A DNA stretch of 64,000 bases from Microbispora sp. ZYX-F-249 (GCF_039649665.1 NZ_JBDJAW010000001.1:62001-126000), one strand, 5' to 3'; positions 9,070 to 18,788 are shown, numbered from the stretch's first letter. Notes: generated by a model not told the origin, from the letters alone. Program-made: numbers and translations.

Positions 9070-9623
9070 CGGGTCTCTCCCAGGAGGCGGCCGAGCGCGT
9101 CGAGCGCCCGGGAGGTGGTGGACTTGACGGTGCCCCGGCTGATCTTCATGACCCGTGCCGTCTCCTCTTCGGACAGCTCGGCGTAGTAGCGCAGGACCAG
9201 GGCCTCCCGCTGGCGCCGGGGCAGGCGGTGGAGGGCCTCCATGACCTCCCGCCGCTCCGCGCCGAGGATCGCGGCGGACTCCGCCGACCAGACGGGCGGG
9301 TCGTACGTGCCGGCGAACCAGGACGGCAGCCGTCGCCTGCGCAGCACCGTGCGGGCGTTGTTGAGCACCGCGGCGCGCACGTAGACGAGCGCCTTGTCCC
9401 GGTCACGCAGGCCGTCGAAGCGCCGGTGCAGACCGAGGAAGGCCTCCTGCACCACGTCTTCGGCGCTCTCCCGGTCGCCGACCATGATCAGGGCCAGCCG
9501 GGTGAGGCCGAGGGCGTGCTCGGCGTAGAGACCGCTGATCGTGTCGTCGGCGCCCGCCGACAGAGGCGGGACGGGCACGGGCCCCCCGGGTTGCTGATCG
9601 AGATCGAGCGTTTCGGCCTTCAT
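9066..9623 (-). CDS. RNA polymerase sigma factor, SigE family (ECF type)
   Basis: This 185-residue ECF sigma factor has region 2 at about 30-100 (ESAEDVVQEAFLGLHRRF, the core-binding and -10 recognition helix). Region 4 is at about 125-180 (LHRLPRRQREALVLRYY followed by an HTH with ISRGTVKSTTSRAL). No extra C-terminal domain is present. The next gene, overlapping by 4 bp, is a single-pass membrane protein that probably senses an external signal for it. The pair is inserted between holB and the PSP1 gene, which are normally adjacent. Confidence 0.9.
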   Translation of the reverse strand: MKAETLDLDQQPGGPVPVPPLSAGADDTISGLYAEHALGLTRLALIMVGDRESAEDVVQEAFLGLHRRFDGLRDRDKALVYVRAAVLNNARTVLRRRRLPSWFAGTYDPPVWSAESAAILGAERREVMEALHRLPRRQREALVLRYYAELSEEETARVMKISRGTVKSTTSRALDALGRLLGETR

Positions 9624-9663
9624 GTACCAGAGACGCCGTACGCCCGCCGGGGTTGCCTGCGTC

Positions 9664-10842
9664 CTACGCGGGCGAGCGGAGGGCGAGGGTCATGGCCTCG
9701 ACCGCGATCTGCGGGTTCACGTTGGCCGCCAGCCGCTCCCGGCACTTCATGATCGCGTCCGTACGGCGGAGCGTCTGCTCGGGAGTGGACGCGCGGGCGA
9801 TGGTCTCCACCTCGTGCCTGCGGTCCTCGTTGGCGAGCTCGACCGGGGCCCCGAACTGCACGGCCAGCACGTCGCGGTAGAACGCCACGAGTTCGAGCAG
9901 CGCGAGGTCGAGGGAGTCGCGCTTGATGCGGGTGGCCCGGGACTTCTGCATGGTCTCGAGCTCCTTGAGGGCTCCCGCGCCGCCCCGCACGAGGCCCTTG
10001 TTGAGCCCCTTGCCCGAGGAGCCCTCACCGTAGACCTTGCGCAGCTCGGCGGTCTCGGTCTCGTTGAGCGCGGTCGTGGCCGCGTCTGCGTCCTCGGTGG
10101 AGGTCTTCACCAGCCGCTCGGCGGCGGTGATGCACTCCGCCACGCCGGTCAGCGACCGGGGGATCGACAGCACGTCGTCGCGGCGGCGCCGCACCTCCTC
10201 GTCCAGCGCGAGCCGCCGCGCCCGGCCGATGTCCCCCTGGGCCGCCCGAGCGGCGTCGAGCGCCACGTCGTGGGCGACTCCGTCCCGGGTCACCAGCACG
10301 TTCGCGACCGCCTCCGTGGAGGGCGTGCGCAGCGTCACGACCCGGCAGCGCGAGCGGATCGTGATGATCATGTCGTCCGGGGAGGGCGCGCACAGCAGCC
10401 ACACGGTCCGCGGCGGCGGCTCCTCGATGGCCTTCAGCAACGCGTTCGCCGCCGCCTCCGTCACCCGGTCGGCGTCCTCGAACAGCACGATCCGCCACCG
10501 GCCGAGCGTGGGCGCCCCCGCCGCCTTGAGCACGAGTTCGCGGGTCTGCCGCACGCTGTACGACAGCCCCTCGGGCCGTACGAACGTGACGTCCGGGTGC
10601 GAGCCGACCTCGACCTGGTGGCAGGCGTCGCAGTGGCCGCACCCCTGCTGAGCGCAGAGCAGCGACGCCGCGAACGCCTTGGCGGCCGTGGACCGCCCCG
10701 ATCCCGGCGGCCCGGTGAACAGCCAGGCGTGGGTCATGCCCGCGCCGCGGCCCCCGGCGACGACCTCCGCGGCGGCCGACGCGGCCCGCCCCAGGACGTC
10801 GATCGCCCGGTCCTGCCCGATCAGATCCCTGAAAACGGTCAT
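9664..10842 (-). CDS. holB: DNA polymerase III subunit delta'
   Basis: The 392-residue clamp-loader subunit carries a P-loop (GPPGSGRST, near residue 44), a zinc-binding cluster (CGHCDAC, with the upstream CAQQ cysteine) and the sensor region ANALLKAIEEPP followed by IRSRCRVVTLR, typical of bacterial HolB. It works with the delta and tau/gamma subunits to load the sliding clamp. It is in line with tmk, 6 bp downstream of it, an arrangement common in Gram-positive bacteria. The P-loop keeps Gly-Arg-Ser-Thr instead of Gly-Lys-Ser/Thr; delta' subunits often have degenerate ATP sites, so this is not a sign of decay. Confidence 0.93.
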   Translation of the reverse strand: MTVFRDLIGQDRAIDVLGRAASAAAEVVAGGRGAGMTHAWLFTGPPGSGRSTAAKAFAASLLCAQQGCGHCDACHQVEVGSHPDVTFVRPEGLSYSVRQTRELVLKAAGAPTLGRWRIVLFEDADRVTEAAANALLKAIEEPPPRTVWLLCAPSPDDMIITIRSRCRVVTLRTPSTEAVANVLVTRDGVAHDVALDAARAAQGDIGRARRLALDEEVRRRRDDVLSIPRSLTGVAECITAAERLVKTSTEDADAATTALNETETAELRKVYGEGSSGKGLNKGLVRGGAGALKELETMQKSRATRIKRDSLDLALLELVAFYRDVLAVQFGAPVELANEDRRHEVETIARASTPEQTLRRTDAIMKCRERLAANVNPQIAVEAMTLALRSPA

Positions 10843-10848
10843 GCGCGG

Positions 10849-12918
10849 CTATCCGAAGTCGCGGATGGCGGGCATCGTGCCGGTGGCCTCCTCGGCCTCC
10901 TGCGGCACCGGGTCGGGCAGGATCTCCCGCACCCGGTCCTGGATCAGGCGCGTCACCTCCCGCTGGTCGAGCGTGCCGTCCACCACGAGGTAGCGGTCCG
11001 GGGCGGCGGCCGCCAGCGCCCGGAACTCCCGCCGCACCCGCTCGTGGAACTCGAGCGGTTCGGCCTCGATGCGGTCGGCCGGCGAGGCCATCCGCCGCAG
11101 CCCGACCGCGGGCGGCACGTCGATGAGCACGGTGAGGTCGGGGACGAGCCCGCCCGTCGCCCATCTGTTGATCCTCGCGACGTCCTCCTGGTCGAGCGAC
11201 CGCCCGGCGCCCTGGTAGGCCAGCGACGAGTCGACGTACCTGTCGCAGACCACCGTCGAGCCGCGCCGCAGCGCGGGCCTAATCACCTTCTCCACGTGCT
11301 CGGCCCGGTCCGCGGCGTACAGCATCGCCTCGGCCCGCGGAGACAGGCCCTGGTGGGCGGCGTCGAGCAGGATCGCCCGCAACCGCATGCCGACCTTGGT
11401 CGAGCCCGGCTCGCGGGTCTGCACGACGTCGAAGCCCTGGTCGCGCAGCCAGATCGCGAGCAGCCGCGACTGGGTGGTCTTGCCCGAGCCCTCGCCGCCC
11501 TCGAAGGCGATGAACAGCCCGCGCTCGGGGTGCGCCTCCTCCTCCTGGACGAACCGCCGCCCGCGCAGGGCGTTCAGCAGGTCGACCCCGATGGGGACCT
11601 CGGGACGGTCGTCCATGTGCCGCAGCGCGACCACCCCGACGGCGATCGCGAGCAGCGCGCCCAGGAGCAACACGAGGTTGGTGCCGTCGAAGCGGTAGCT
11701 GAGCCCGGCGATCCGGACGACGTGCGCGCCGAACAGCGCCGCGAGGGTGGAGGCCAGCGCCACGACCAGCAGCAGCACCACCCGGGCCAGCGACTGCAGG
11801 AAGGAGAACGTACGGCCGCGCAGCCCGTCCTCGACCTCCAGGCCGATCACCGTGTAGCCGATGATCCAGGCGATGCCTGCGCAGGCGCCCAGCACCACGG
11901 TCAGCACGACGACGACCACGAGGTTCTGGATGAGCGCGACGGCGGCCAGCGTCAGCCCCGCGAGCACGATCGACAGCCCGAACAGCCGCCGCCTGGACAG
12001 CCCCTTCAGCAGCCGCAGGCCGAAGAACATGCCGAACGCCATGCCGAGGAAGACGGCGCAGAACACCGCGCCGTACCCCGCGTCGCCGCCGCCCATGGCC
12101 TGCACGTAGGCCTTGGCCACACCGACGACCGCGCCTCCGGCGGCGAAGGCGCCGAGCATGCCGATGATCAGGCCGCGCACGATCCGGTTGCCGCCGGCGA
12201 ACCGCCAGCCCTCGGTGATCTGCCGGAGCACCGACGGCGCGGTCACGTGCCTGACGTGGTTCTTCGGGATGGCCCGCAGCGTGAAGACCATCGCGGCGGA
12301 GGCCAGGTAGGCCAGCGCGTTGGCGTACAGCGCCACGCTGGTGGCCGCGACGGTGAACGACGGGACGGCCGCCGAGATCGTCGTCACCACGGCCGACACG
12401 ATCGCGAACAGCGCCGCGGCCACGGGGGCCGTGCCGTACGTGACGAGAAGGTTGAGCTGGTTGGCCTCCTCGAGCCGCTCCTTGGGCACGAGGTTGGGCA
12501 CGGTGGCGTCCTTGGCGGGCACCCAGAAGAGATTCACGCACTCGACCAGGAACGTCGCGACGATCACCCACTGGTAGGCGCCGACCAGCGGGATCGACAG
12601 CACCACCGCGAACCTCGCGAGGTCGGCGAGGACCATCGTCAGCCTGCGGTCGAACCGGTCGGCCACCGCGCCCGCGAGCGGGCCGAGCAGGATCGCGGGC
12701 AGCATCTTGGCGACGAAGACGCCGCCGATCGCGAGGCTCTGGGCCTGGAAGCCGGATCCGGCGGTGAGGTTACCGGCCAGGGCGGTCAGCGCGATGATGT
12801 TGAGCCAGTCACCGAGGCTGCACGTCGCCATCGCCGTCCAGAGCCGGCGGAACGGCGCGTTCGCCAGCACGTGCGGCTGCTTGCGTCGCGCGGCGGCGGC
12901 ACGGCCAGGGATGCTCAT
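10849..12918 (-). CDS. tmk: MFS transporter - dTMP kinase fusion
   Basis: This is a 689-residue two-part protein. The N-terminal 440 residues form a 12-helix major-facilitator domain with the NLTAGSG and GALAGAVADRFDRRL motifs. The last 220 residues are a complete thymidylate kinase: P-loop FEGGEGSGKTT, the TREPG motif, the DRYVDSSLAYQG substrate loop and the lid region. It phosphorylates dTMP to dTDP for DNA synthesis. The fusion is known from actinomycetes; no role for the membrane half has been demonstrated to my knowledge. ATG 12918 is preferred because homology begins there; GTG 12972 would add 18 residues. It sits directly before holB. Confidence 0.9.
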   Translation of the reverse strand: MSIPGRAAAARRKQPHVLANAPFRRLWTAMATCSLGDWLNIIALTALAGNLTAGSGFQAQSLAIGGVFVAKMLPAILLGPLAGAVADRFDRRLTMVLADLARFAVVLSIPLVGAYQWVIVATFLVECVNLFWVPAKDATVPNLVPKERLEEANQLNLLVTYGTAPVAAALFAIVSAVVTTISAAVPSFTVAATSVALYANALAYLASAAMVFTLRAIPKNHVRHVTAPSVLRQITEGWRFAGGNRIVRGLIIGMLGAFAAGGAVVGVAKAYVQAMGGGDAGYGAVFCAVFLGMAFGMFFGLRLLKGLSRRRLFGLSIVLAGLTLAAVALIQNLVVVVVLTVVLGACAGIAWIIGYTVIGLEVEDGLRGRTFSFLQSLARVVLLLVVALASTLAALFGAHVVRIAGLSYRFDGTNLVLLLGALLAIAVGVVALRHMDDRPEVPIGVDLLNALRGRRFVQEEEAHPERGLFIAFEGGEGSGKTTQSRLLAIWLRDQGFDVVQTREPGSTKVGMRLRAILLDAAHQGLSPRAEAMLYAADRAEHVEKVIRPALRRGSTVVCDRYVDSSLAYQGAGRSLDQEDVARINRWATGGLVPDLTVLIDVPPAVGLRRMASPADRIEAEPLEFHERVRREFRALAAAAPDRYLVVDGTLDQREVTRLIQDRVREILPDPVPQEAEEATGTMPAIRDFG

Positions 12919-13069
12919 GATGTCAGCGTATCCAGGTGCTCGCTGGGCTTGGGAGACGGACGAACGGGCCACCGGGGCCTGCTCGTCGCCTGAGGGTATT
13001 ACGTCCGCCTCGTCCTCGCTGTCGAGATGGCGGCAATGTTCTGCCCGATTCCCCGTTCCGGGGGTGCGG

Positions 13070-14380
13070 TCAGGCCCGCAGCTCGACGAGGGTGATCTCG
13101 GGTGGCGCGCCGACCCGCACCGGCGGCCCCCAGAAGCCCGCGCCGCGCGTGACGTAGACCTGGGTGTCGCCGCCGCCCGTGCGCGGCACGCTCGCCAGCC
13201 CCGCCACCACGGGCTGCTGCAGCGTCACCAGCAGGTTGAACGGAGCCATCTGACCGCCGTGGGTGTGCCCGGACAGCTGAAGGTCGACGCCGTGGGCGGC
13301 GGCCTGCGTGACCTGGACGGGCTGGTGGGCCAGGAGCACGACGGGCCGGTTCGCGTCGCGGCCTCCGAGGGCCCGGTCGAAGTCCGGGCCGTCGCCCGAC
13401 GGCACGCCGTTCAGGTCGTTGACCCCCGCGAGGTCGAGCACGGCTCCCGCGTGACGGATCTCGACCCGCTCGTTGCGCAGCGGCCGGACGCCCAGCGAGC
13501 GCAGCTCCTCGATCCATTCCAGAGGGCCTCCCGCGGTGTAGTACTCGTGGTTGCCGGTCACGAAATACGCGCCGTAACGGGATTCGAGGGACCTCAGAGG
13601 CGTGGCGAGACGGCCCAGCTCGGCGACCGTGCCGTCCACCAGGTCACCCACGATCGTCACGGCGTCGGCCTCCAGACCGTTGATCATCCGGACGATCCGC
13701 TCGGTGTGGCCCCGGCCGGTCAGCGGGCCGAGGTGGATGTCGCTGACGACCGCGATGCGCAGGCCGCTCATCCGGGGGTCGAGCCGGGACAGGCGGACCG
13801 GCACCCGCTCGATCACCGGGTCGCCGAGGGCGCGGGTCACGCCGTAGCCCACGGTCGCGAGCGCACCCGCGGCCACGACCGCGGAGGCCGTACGGGAGAT
13901 GAACAGCCGCCGGTCGATCGCCGGCACGTCTGCCGCGGTCCCTTCCGGCTCCGGCCTGCCGGTCATGGGCGTGCCGGGCGCGGTGGAACCTCCCTGGGCT
14001 GCCGCACCGGCGAGGACCGCCTCGTCCACCGGCGCAGCCTCCCCCTCGGCCCCCTCGGCCAGGGCCGTCGTACGGCGGCGCCTGGACACGAGGAACGTCG
14101 CGACCGCCCGGGGCACCTCCATGACCAGCCCGAACACGAACAGGTAGAACATCATGGCCAGCCAGAGATAGCCGGGCCAGGCCACGACGCGCTCGACGTC
14201 CATACCGGCGGACCGGCTGCCGACGAAGGTCACCACCATCAGGGCCGCCAGGGCCACGAGCACCCACGTCAGCACCCGGCGCGAACGCGATCCCGGCGTC
14301 GTCGACGCCCTGACCAGCCGCCGCCACAGGTAGAAGTGCACGACGACCACGGCCGTCAGGATCATGCCCACGAACCCCAC
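13070..14380 (-). CDS. Membrane-anchored calcineurin-like metallophosphoesterase
   Basis: The 436-residue protein has three to four N-terminal membrane helices within about residues 1-105 and a low-complexity linker, followed by a Tat-like segment (RRLFISRTASAVVAAGA). The phosphoesterase domain shows the metal-binding series: VVSDIHLGP (D-x-H), VGDLVDG (GDxxD), TGNHEYY (GNHE) and LSGHTHGGQ (GHxH). It is close to the YkuE-type family. The start is GTG 14380, six bases after AGGGGAG; a TTG start ten codons upstream (14410) is less likely. The substrate of these membrane-linked enzymes is uncertain. Confidence 0.87.
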   Translation of the reverse strand: MGFVGMILTAVVVVHFYLWRRLVRASTTPGSRSRRVLTWVLVALAALMVVTFVGSRSAGMDVERVVAWPGYLWLAMMFYLFVFGLVMEVPRAVATFLVSRRRRTTALAEGAEGEAAPVDEAVLAGAAAQGGSTAPGTPMTGRPEPEGTAADVPAIDRRLFISRTASAVVAAGALATVGYGVTRALGDPVIERVPVRLSRLDPRMSGLRIAVVSDIHLGPLTGRGHTERIVRMINGLEADAVTIVGDLVDGTVAELGRLATPLRSLESRYGAYFVTGNHEYYTAGGPLEWIEELRSLGVRPLRNERVEIRHAGAVLDLAGVNDLNGVPSGDGPDFDRALGGRDANRPVVLLAHQPVQVTQAAAHGVDLQLSGHTHGGQMAPFNLLVTLQQPVVAGLASVPRTGGGDTQVYVTRGAGFWGPPVRVGAPPEITLVELRA

Positions 14381-14635
14381 GAGATCTCCCCTCGACCGGC
14401 TGGCGATCAAGGGCCGGCCGACGACGATGCTACGAGCTCACACCGGAAGCCGCGTTTCCGGGTGCGACGGCGGGAATCAGCGCCCGCTGAAATTTTCACC
14501 GTCGAGTCGGCCTCATGCCGTACCACCACCGGTGATCTTTGCCCCCCGCGGAGAACGGGCGGACGATCGCGGCGGAAGCGTCCTGGAGACGATGCCTCCG
14601 GCAGATCTCCGGGGGCGGACGACACGAGGTGACAC

Positions 14636-15787
14636 ATGAGAAGTCCCCGGCATCTGGCCTGGATGGCCGCAGGAGGGGTGGCCGTCGCGGCGATCGCGCT
14701 CCACGGCACGCCCGCCGCAGCGCTGGACGCCACGCCCTCCCCCACCCCGCGGACCAGCGTGAGCCCGTCGCCGAACGGCGATCCGGCTGTGCCGGCCACG
14801 CCGCCGAACGTGCGGCTGTGCCCGCCGCCGGTGCCGGCGGGCACCACCGAGGGATACGTCGGCCTGTGCTGGAGCGCGTCCACCGACGACGTCGGCGTCA
14901 CCGGCTACGAGGTCTACCGGCTCACGGCCGACGGCTTCGTCAAGGCGACGTCGACCACCGGCACCACCGTCGTGATGGGCGGCCTGGCGTACGGCCGGAC
15001 CTACACGTTCTACATCGTGGCCAAGGACGCCGACGGCCACACCAGCCCGCCGACGGCGCTGATCAACGCGCAGGCGGTGACCGGCATGGTGGTCAGCCCG
15101 AGCCCGGTCACCGGAGACACCACCCCGCCCGGCAAACCCACCGGGCTGCACGACGGCTGCGTGGCCGACTTCCCCGGCACGGGGTTCTGCTGGTCGGCGT
15201 CGACCGACGACGTCGGCGTGACCGGTTACGTCGTCTTCCGGCTGACCGAGACCGGCTGGGTGCGGGCCGGCGCCACGTCCTCCCCCTACTTCATGGAGGG
15301 CAACCTGGTGACGGGCCAGAAGTACACCTACGTGGTGGTGGCCAGGGACGCGGCCGGCAACCTCAGCCTGCCGTCCGACCCGATCACCACTGTGGCCCAG
15401 CAGGGGTTCCCCACCTACAGCCCGTCGCCGAGACCCCCAGCGAGCCCCTCGGTGACTCCCGCTGCCTCCTGCGAGGTCGGCTACAGCCAGTCGGCGTGGA
15501 GCACGGGCCTCACGGCCGATGTGGTGATCAGGAACACGGGCGCCACGCCGATTTCGGGCTGGACGCTGCGGTTCGCCTTCCCGTCCGCGGGTGAGCGCAT
15601 CGTCCAGGGCTGGTCGGCCGACTGGAGCCAGGCCCCGGGGAGCACGGTCACGGCCACCAGCCTGCCCTGGAACGCCACCCTCGCCCCCGGCGCGTCCACG
15701 CGCATCGGCTTCAACGCCTCCCACACCGGCGTCTCCGCCCCGCCGAGCGCTTTCACGCTCAACGGCACGACATGCACCACGGCCTGA
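14636..15787 (+). CDS. Secreted protein with two fibronectin type III domains and a CBM2, no catalytic domain
   Basis: The product is 383 residues: a signal peptide (about 1-30), a Pro/Ser/Thr linker, two FN3 domains (about 55-148 and 162-255) that share the motif STDDVGVTGY, another Pro-rich linker and a C-terminal CBM2 (about 280-383). The CBM2 has flanking cysteines (SCEVGY ... TTCTTA) and exposed tryptophans. FN3-CBM2 arrangements are usually accessories of cellulases or chitinases. Here there is no enzyme domain, so it may simply bind cellulose or disrupt fibres. GAGGTG lies just before the ATG. It is transcribed divergently from the phosphoesterase across 255 bp in which no other gene is seen. 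Confidence 0.88.
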   Translation: MRSPRHLAWMAAGGVAVAAIALHGTPAAALDATPSPTPRTSVSPSPNGDPAVPATPPNVRLCPPPVPAGTTEGYVGLCWSASTDDVGVTGYEVYRLTADGFVKATSTTGTTVVMGGLAYGRTYTFYIVAKDADGHTSPPTALINAQAVTGMVVSPSPVTGDTTPPGKPTGLHDGCVADFPGTGFCWSASTDDVGVTGYVVFRLTETGWVRAGATSSPYFMEGNLVTGQKYTYVVVARDAAGNLSLPSDPITTVAQQGFPTYSPSPRPPASPSVTPAASCEVGYSQSAWSTGLTADVVIRNTGATPISGWTLRFAFPSAGERIVQGWSADWSQAPGSTVTATSLPWNATLAPGASTRIGFNASHTGVSAPPSAFTLNGTTCTTA

Positions 15788-15808
15788 CCTGCGCACGCGC
15801 GGACAGCG

Positions 15809-15839
15809 CCCGGGCGGCGGCCGTCGGCCGCCGCCCGGG
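15809..15839. terminator. Bidirectional terminator between the FN3-CBM2 gene and topA
   Basis: A perfect 14-bp stem (15809-15822 with 15826-15839) with a GTC loop lies in the 60-bp convergent gap. It can end transcription from both sides. Confidence 0.85.
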
Positions 15840-15847
15840 GCCGTCGA

Positions 15848-18556
15848 TCACGACTTCGTGGCGGGCTTCTTCGCGGCGGTCGTCCTGGCGCGGGTCGTGC
15901 GCTTGGGAGCGGGCGCCCGCTCCCGCCGCTCGGCCAGCAGCTCCGCCGCCCGCTCCAGCGTGATGTCCTCGACCGTGTCGCCCTTGCGCAGGGACGCGTT
16001 GGTCTCGCCGTCGGTGACGTACGGGCCGAAGCGGCCCTCCTTCACCACGATCGGCTTCTTGGAGTTCGGGTCCTCGCCCAGCTCGCGCAGCGGCGGAGCG
16101 GCGGCGGCACGGCCGCGTCCGCGCGCCTTCGGCTGCGCGAACAGCTCCTTGGCCTGCTCGATCGTGACCGTGAGCAGGTCCTCCTCGGAGGCGAGCGAGC
16201 GCGAGTCGGTCCCCTTCTTGATGTAGGGCCCGAACCGGCCGTTCTGCGCGGTGACCTCCTCGCCGTCGATCTCGCCGACGACCCTGGGCAGCTGGAGCAG
16301 CTTGAGCGCCTGGTCCAGCGTGATCGTGTCCAGCGACATCGTCTTGAACAGCGAGCTGGTCCGTGGCTTGGGGACGTCCGCCTTCTTCGTCCGCTTCTTG
16401 CCCTCCGCGGGCGCGGGCTCCTCGGGCAGGACCTCGGTGACGTACGGGCCGAACCGGCCGTCCTTGGCCACGATCGTCCGGCCGGTCGCCGGGTCGACGC
16501 CCAGCTCGCGGTCGCCGCTCGGGCGCGAGAACAGCTCCTCGGCCTTCTCGGCGGTCAGCTCGTCGGGGGCCATGTCCTCGGGGATGTTCACCCGGGCGCC
16601 GTCGCGGTCGAGGTACGGCCCGTAACGGCCGACCCTGATCACGATGTCCGTCCCCTTGATCGGGAACGAGCTGATCTCCTTGGCGTCGATCTCCCCGAGG
16701 TCGGTGACCATCTCCTTCAGGCCCTCGTCGCCGTCCCCGCCGCCGAAATAGAACCTGCGCAGCTCGGGCACCCGCTCGGCGCGGTCGTTGGCGATGTCGT
16801 CGAGGACCTTCTCCATGTCGGCGGTGAAGTCGTAGTCGACCAGGTTGCCGAAGTGCTGTTCGAGCAGGTTGACCACGGCGAACGCGAGGAACGACGGCAC
16901 CAGGGCGGTGCCCTTCTTGAACACGTAGCCCCGGTCGAGGATCGTTCCGATGATCGACGCGTACGTCGAAGGCCGCCCGATCTCGCGGTCCTCCAGCTCC
17001 TTGACCAGCGACGCCTCGGTGTAGCGCGCGGGCGGCTTGGTCGAGTGCCCCAGCGCGGTCAGCTCGGCCGCCGTGAGCCGGTCGCCCTCGGCCAGCGTGG
17101 GCAGGCGCTTCTCCGAGTCGTCCCGGTCGGTCGAGGGGTCGTCCGCGCCCTCGACGTACGCCTTGAGGAAGCCGTGGAAGGTGATCGTCCGGCCGGTGGC
17201 GCTGAACTCGACGTTCTCGCCGGCGCTGGACGTGCCGCCGACCTTGACCGACACCGACTCGCCGACGGCGTCCTTCATCTGGGAGGCGACCGTACGCTGC
17301 CAGATCAGCTCGTACAGCCGGAACATGTCCCCGGACAGTCCGGTCTCGCCCGGCGTGCGGAACTCCTCGCCGGAGGGCCGGATCGCCTCGTGCGCCTCCT
17401 GGGCGTTCTTCACCTTGCTGGTGTAGACGCGCGGCTTGTCCGGCACGTACGCCGAGCCGTACAGCTTGATCGCCTGGCCGCGGGCGGCGGCGACGGCGGT
17501 CTCCGACAGCGTGATGCTGTCGGTACGCATGTAGGTGATGTAGCCGTTCTCGTACAGCCGCTGGGCCACCTGCATCGTGTACTTGGCGGAGAAGCCCAGC
17601 TTGCGGCTCGCCTCCTGCTGCAGGGTGGTCGTCCGGAACGGCGCGTACGGCTTGCGCGTGTACGGCTTGCGCTCGACCGACCGCACCGCGTAGGACACAC
17701 CCTCGAGGCGGCCGGCGAGGGCCCTCGCGGCGGCCTCGTCGAGGTGGAGGACGTCGGAGCCCTTCAGCCTGCCGGTGGAGGCGAAGTCGCGGCCCTGGGC
17801 CACGCGCCTGCCGTCCACACCGGTGAGGGTGGCGGAGAACGTCCGGGGGTCGTCGCCGGCGCGGCCGGTGTCGAACAGCGCCTGCAGGTCCCAGTAGTTG
17901 GCGGCGGTGAACGCCAGCCGCTCCCGCTCGCGCTCCACGACCAGCCGGGTCGCGACCGACTGGACACGGCCGGCGGAAAGCCGCGGCTTGACCTTCTTCC
18001 ACAGGACCGGGCTGACCTCGTAGCCGTAGAGGCGGTCGAGGATGCGCCGGGTCTCCTGGGCGTCGACGAGGCGGAGGTTGAGGTCGCGAGGGTTGGAGAC
18101 CGCGTCCCTGATCGCGTGCGGGGTGATCTCGTGGAACACCATGCGGTGCACCGGGATCTTGGGCTTGAGCACCTCGCGCAGGTGCCAGGCGATGGCCTCG
18201 CCCTCCCGGTCCTCGTCGGTGGCGAGGTAGAGCTCGTCGGCCTCCTTGAGAAGCTGCTTGAGCTTGGACACCTGCGATTTCTTGTCCGGGTTCACGACAT
18301 AGAGCGGCTCGAACTCGTGGTCGACGTTCACCCCGAGGCGGGCCCAGGCCTCGCTCTTGTACTTCTCCGGGATGTCATCGGCCTTCTCCGGAAGATCACG
18401 GATGTGGCCGATGCTCGATTCGACGATGTAGCCGCGCCCGAGGTACCCGGCGATCGTCTTCGCCTTCGCGGGCGATTCCACGATCACCAGGCGGGTTCCG
18501 CCGGCGTTGCCGTTGTTGGCTGGCACGCTGCTTCCTACCTCGCTGTCCGCTGTCAT
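15848..18556 (-). CDS. topA: DNA topoisomerase I (type IA)
   Basis: The 902-residue enzyme relaxes negative supercoils by a transient 5'-phosphotyrosine link. The N-terminal Toprim domain shows VESPAKAKTI (catalytic Glu) and the acidic DEDREGEAIAW. The active-site Tyr is about residue 342 in YITYMRTDS. The C-terminus has no zinc fingers but several repeated toprim-C modules (FGPYI/V, LGEDP motifs at about 620-870) and a Lys/Arg/Ala tail. This arrangement is typical of actinobacterial TopA, where the basic tail raises processivity. It is convergent with the upstream gene. Confidence 0.96.
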   Translation of the reverse strand: MTADSEVGSSVPANNGNAGGTRLVIVESPAKAKTIAGYLGRGYIVESSIGHIRDLPEKADDIPEKYKSEAWARLGVNVDHEFEPLYVVNPDKKSQVSKLKQLLKEADELYLATDEDREGEAIAWHLREVLKPKIPVHRMVFHEITPHAIRDAVSNPRDLNLRLVDAQETRRILDRLYGYEVSPVLWKKVKPRLSAGRVQSVATRLVVERERERLAFTAANYWDLQALFDTGRAGDDPRTFSATLTGVDGRRVAQGRDFASTGRLKGSDVLHLDEAAARALAGRLEGVSYAVRSVERKPYTRKPYAPFRTTTLQQEASRKLGFSAKYTMQVAQRLYENGYITYMRTDSITLSETAVAAARGQAIKLYGSAYVPDKPRVYTSKVKNAQEAHEAIRPSGEEFRTPGETGLSGDMFRLYELIWQRTVASQMKDAVGESVSVKVGGTSSAGENVEFSATGRTITFHGFLKAYVEGADDPSTDRDDSEKRLPTLAEGDRLTAAELTALGHSTKPPARYTEASLVKELEDREIGRPSTYASIIGTILDRGYVFKKGTALVPSFLAFAVVNLLEQHFGNLVDYDFTADMEKVLDDIANDRAERVPELRRFYFGGGDGDEGLKEMVTDLGEIDAKEISSFPIKGTDIVIRVGRYGPYLDRDGARVNIPEDMAPDELTAEKAEELFSRPSGDRELGVDPATGRTIVAKDGRFGPYVTEVLPEEPAPAEGKKRTKKADVPKPRTSSLFKTMSLDTITLDQALKLLQLPRVVGEIDGEEVTAQNGRFGPYIKKGTDSRSLASEEDLLTVTIEQAKELFAQPKARGRGRAAAAPPLRELGEDPNSKKPIVVKEGRFGPYVTDGETNASLRKGDTVEDITLERAAELLAERRERAPAPKRTTRARTTAAKKPATKS

Positions 18557-18788
18557 TCCCCGTGCTGCCGGGCTTCGTGCTCCCGGCTCATGACACCCTC
18601 GTCGTCCGGGCCGGAGGCGATTACCCCCTTGGGGCGCCGAGGAGGCGCCGCTTTGAAGGTACCTGCCGCCGCACGTTCCTCCCCCTCGGGCTACCCGGTT
18701 ATGTCCGGGAATGTAACCCGCCTGGCGCTGTTATCCACGGAGACGCAGAATAGAGCCCAACGAGTTCCCTAGCACGCCCCGGAGACCA

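Noticed and set aside
9622-12993. A very long open frame on the plus strand opposite holB and the tmk fusion
   Set aside because: It is antisense to two certain genes. High GC with G/C at third positions keeps such shadow frames open, and its protein is His/Arg/Gly/Pro-rich without domains. The same holds for plus-strand frames opposite topA (16853-18772) and the metallophosphoesterase (12707-14632).
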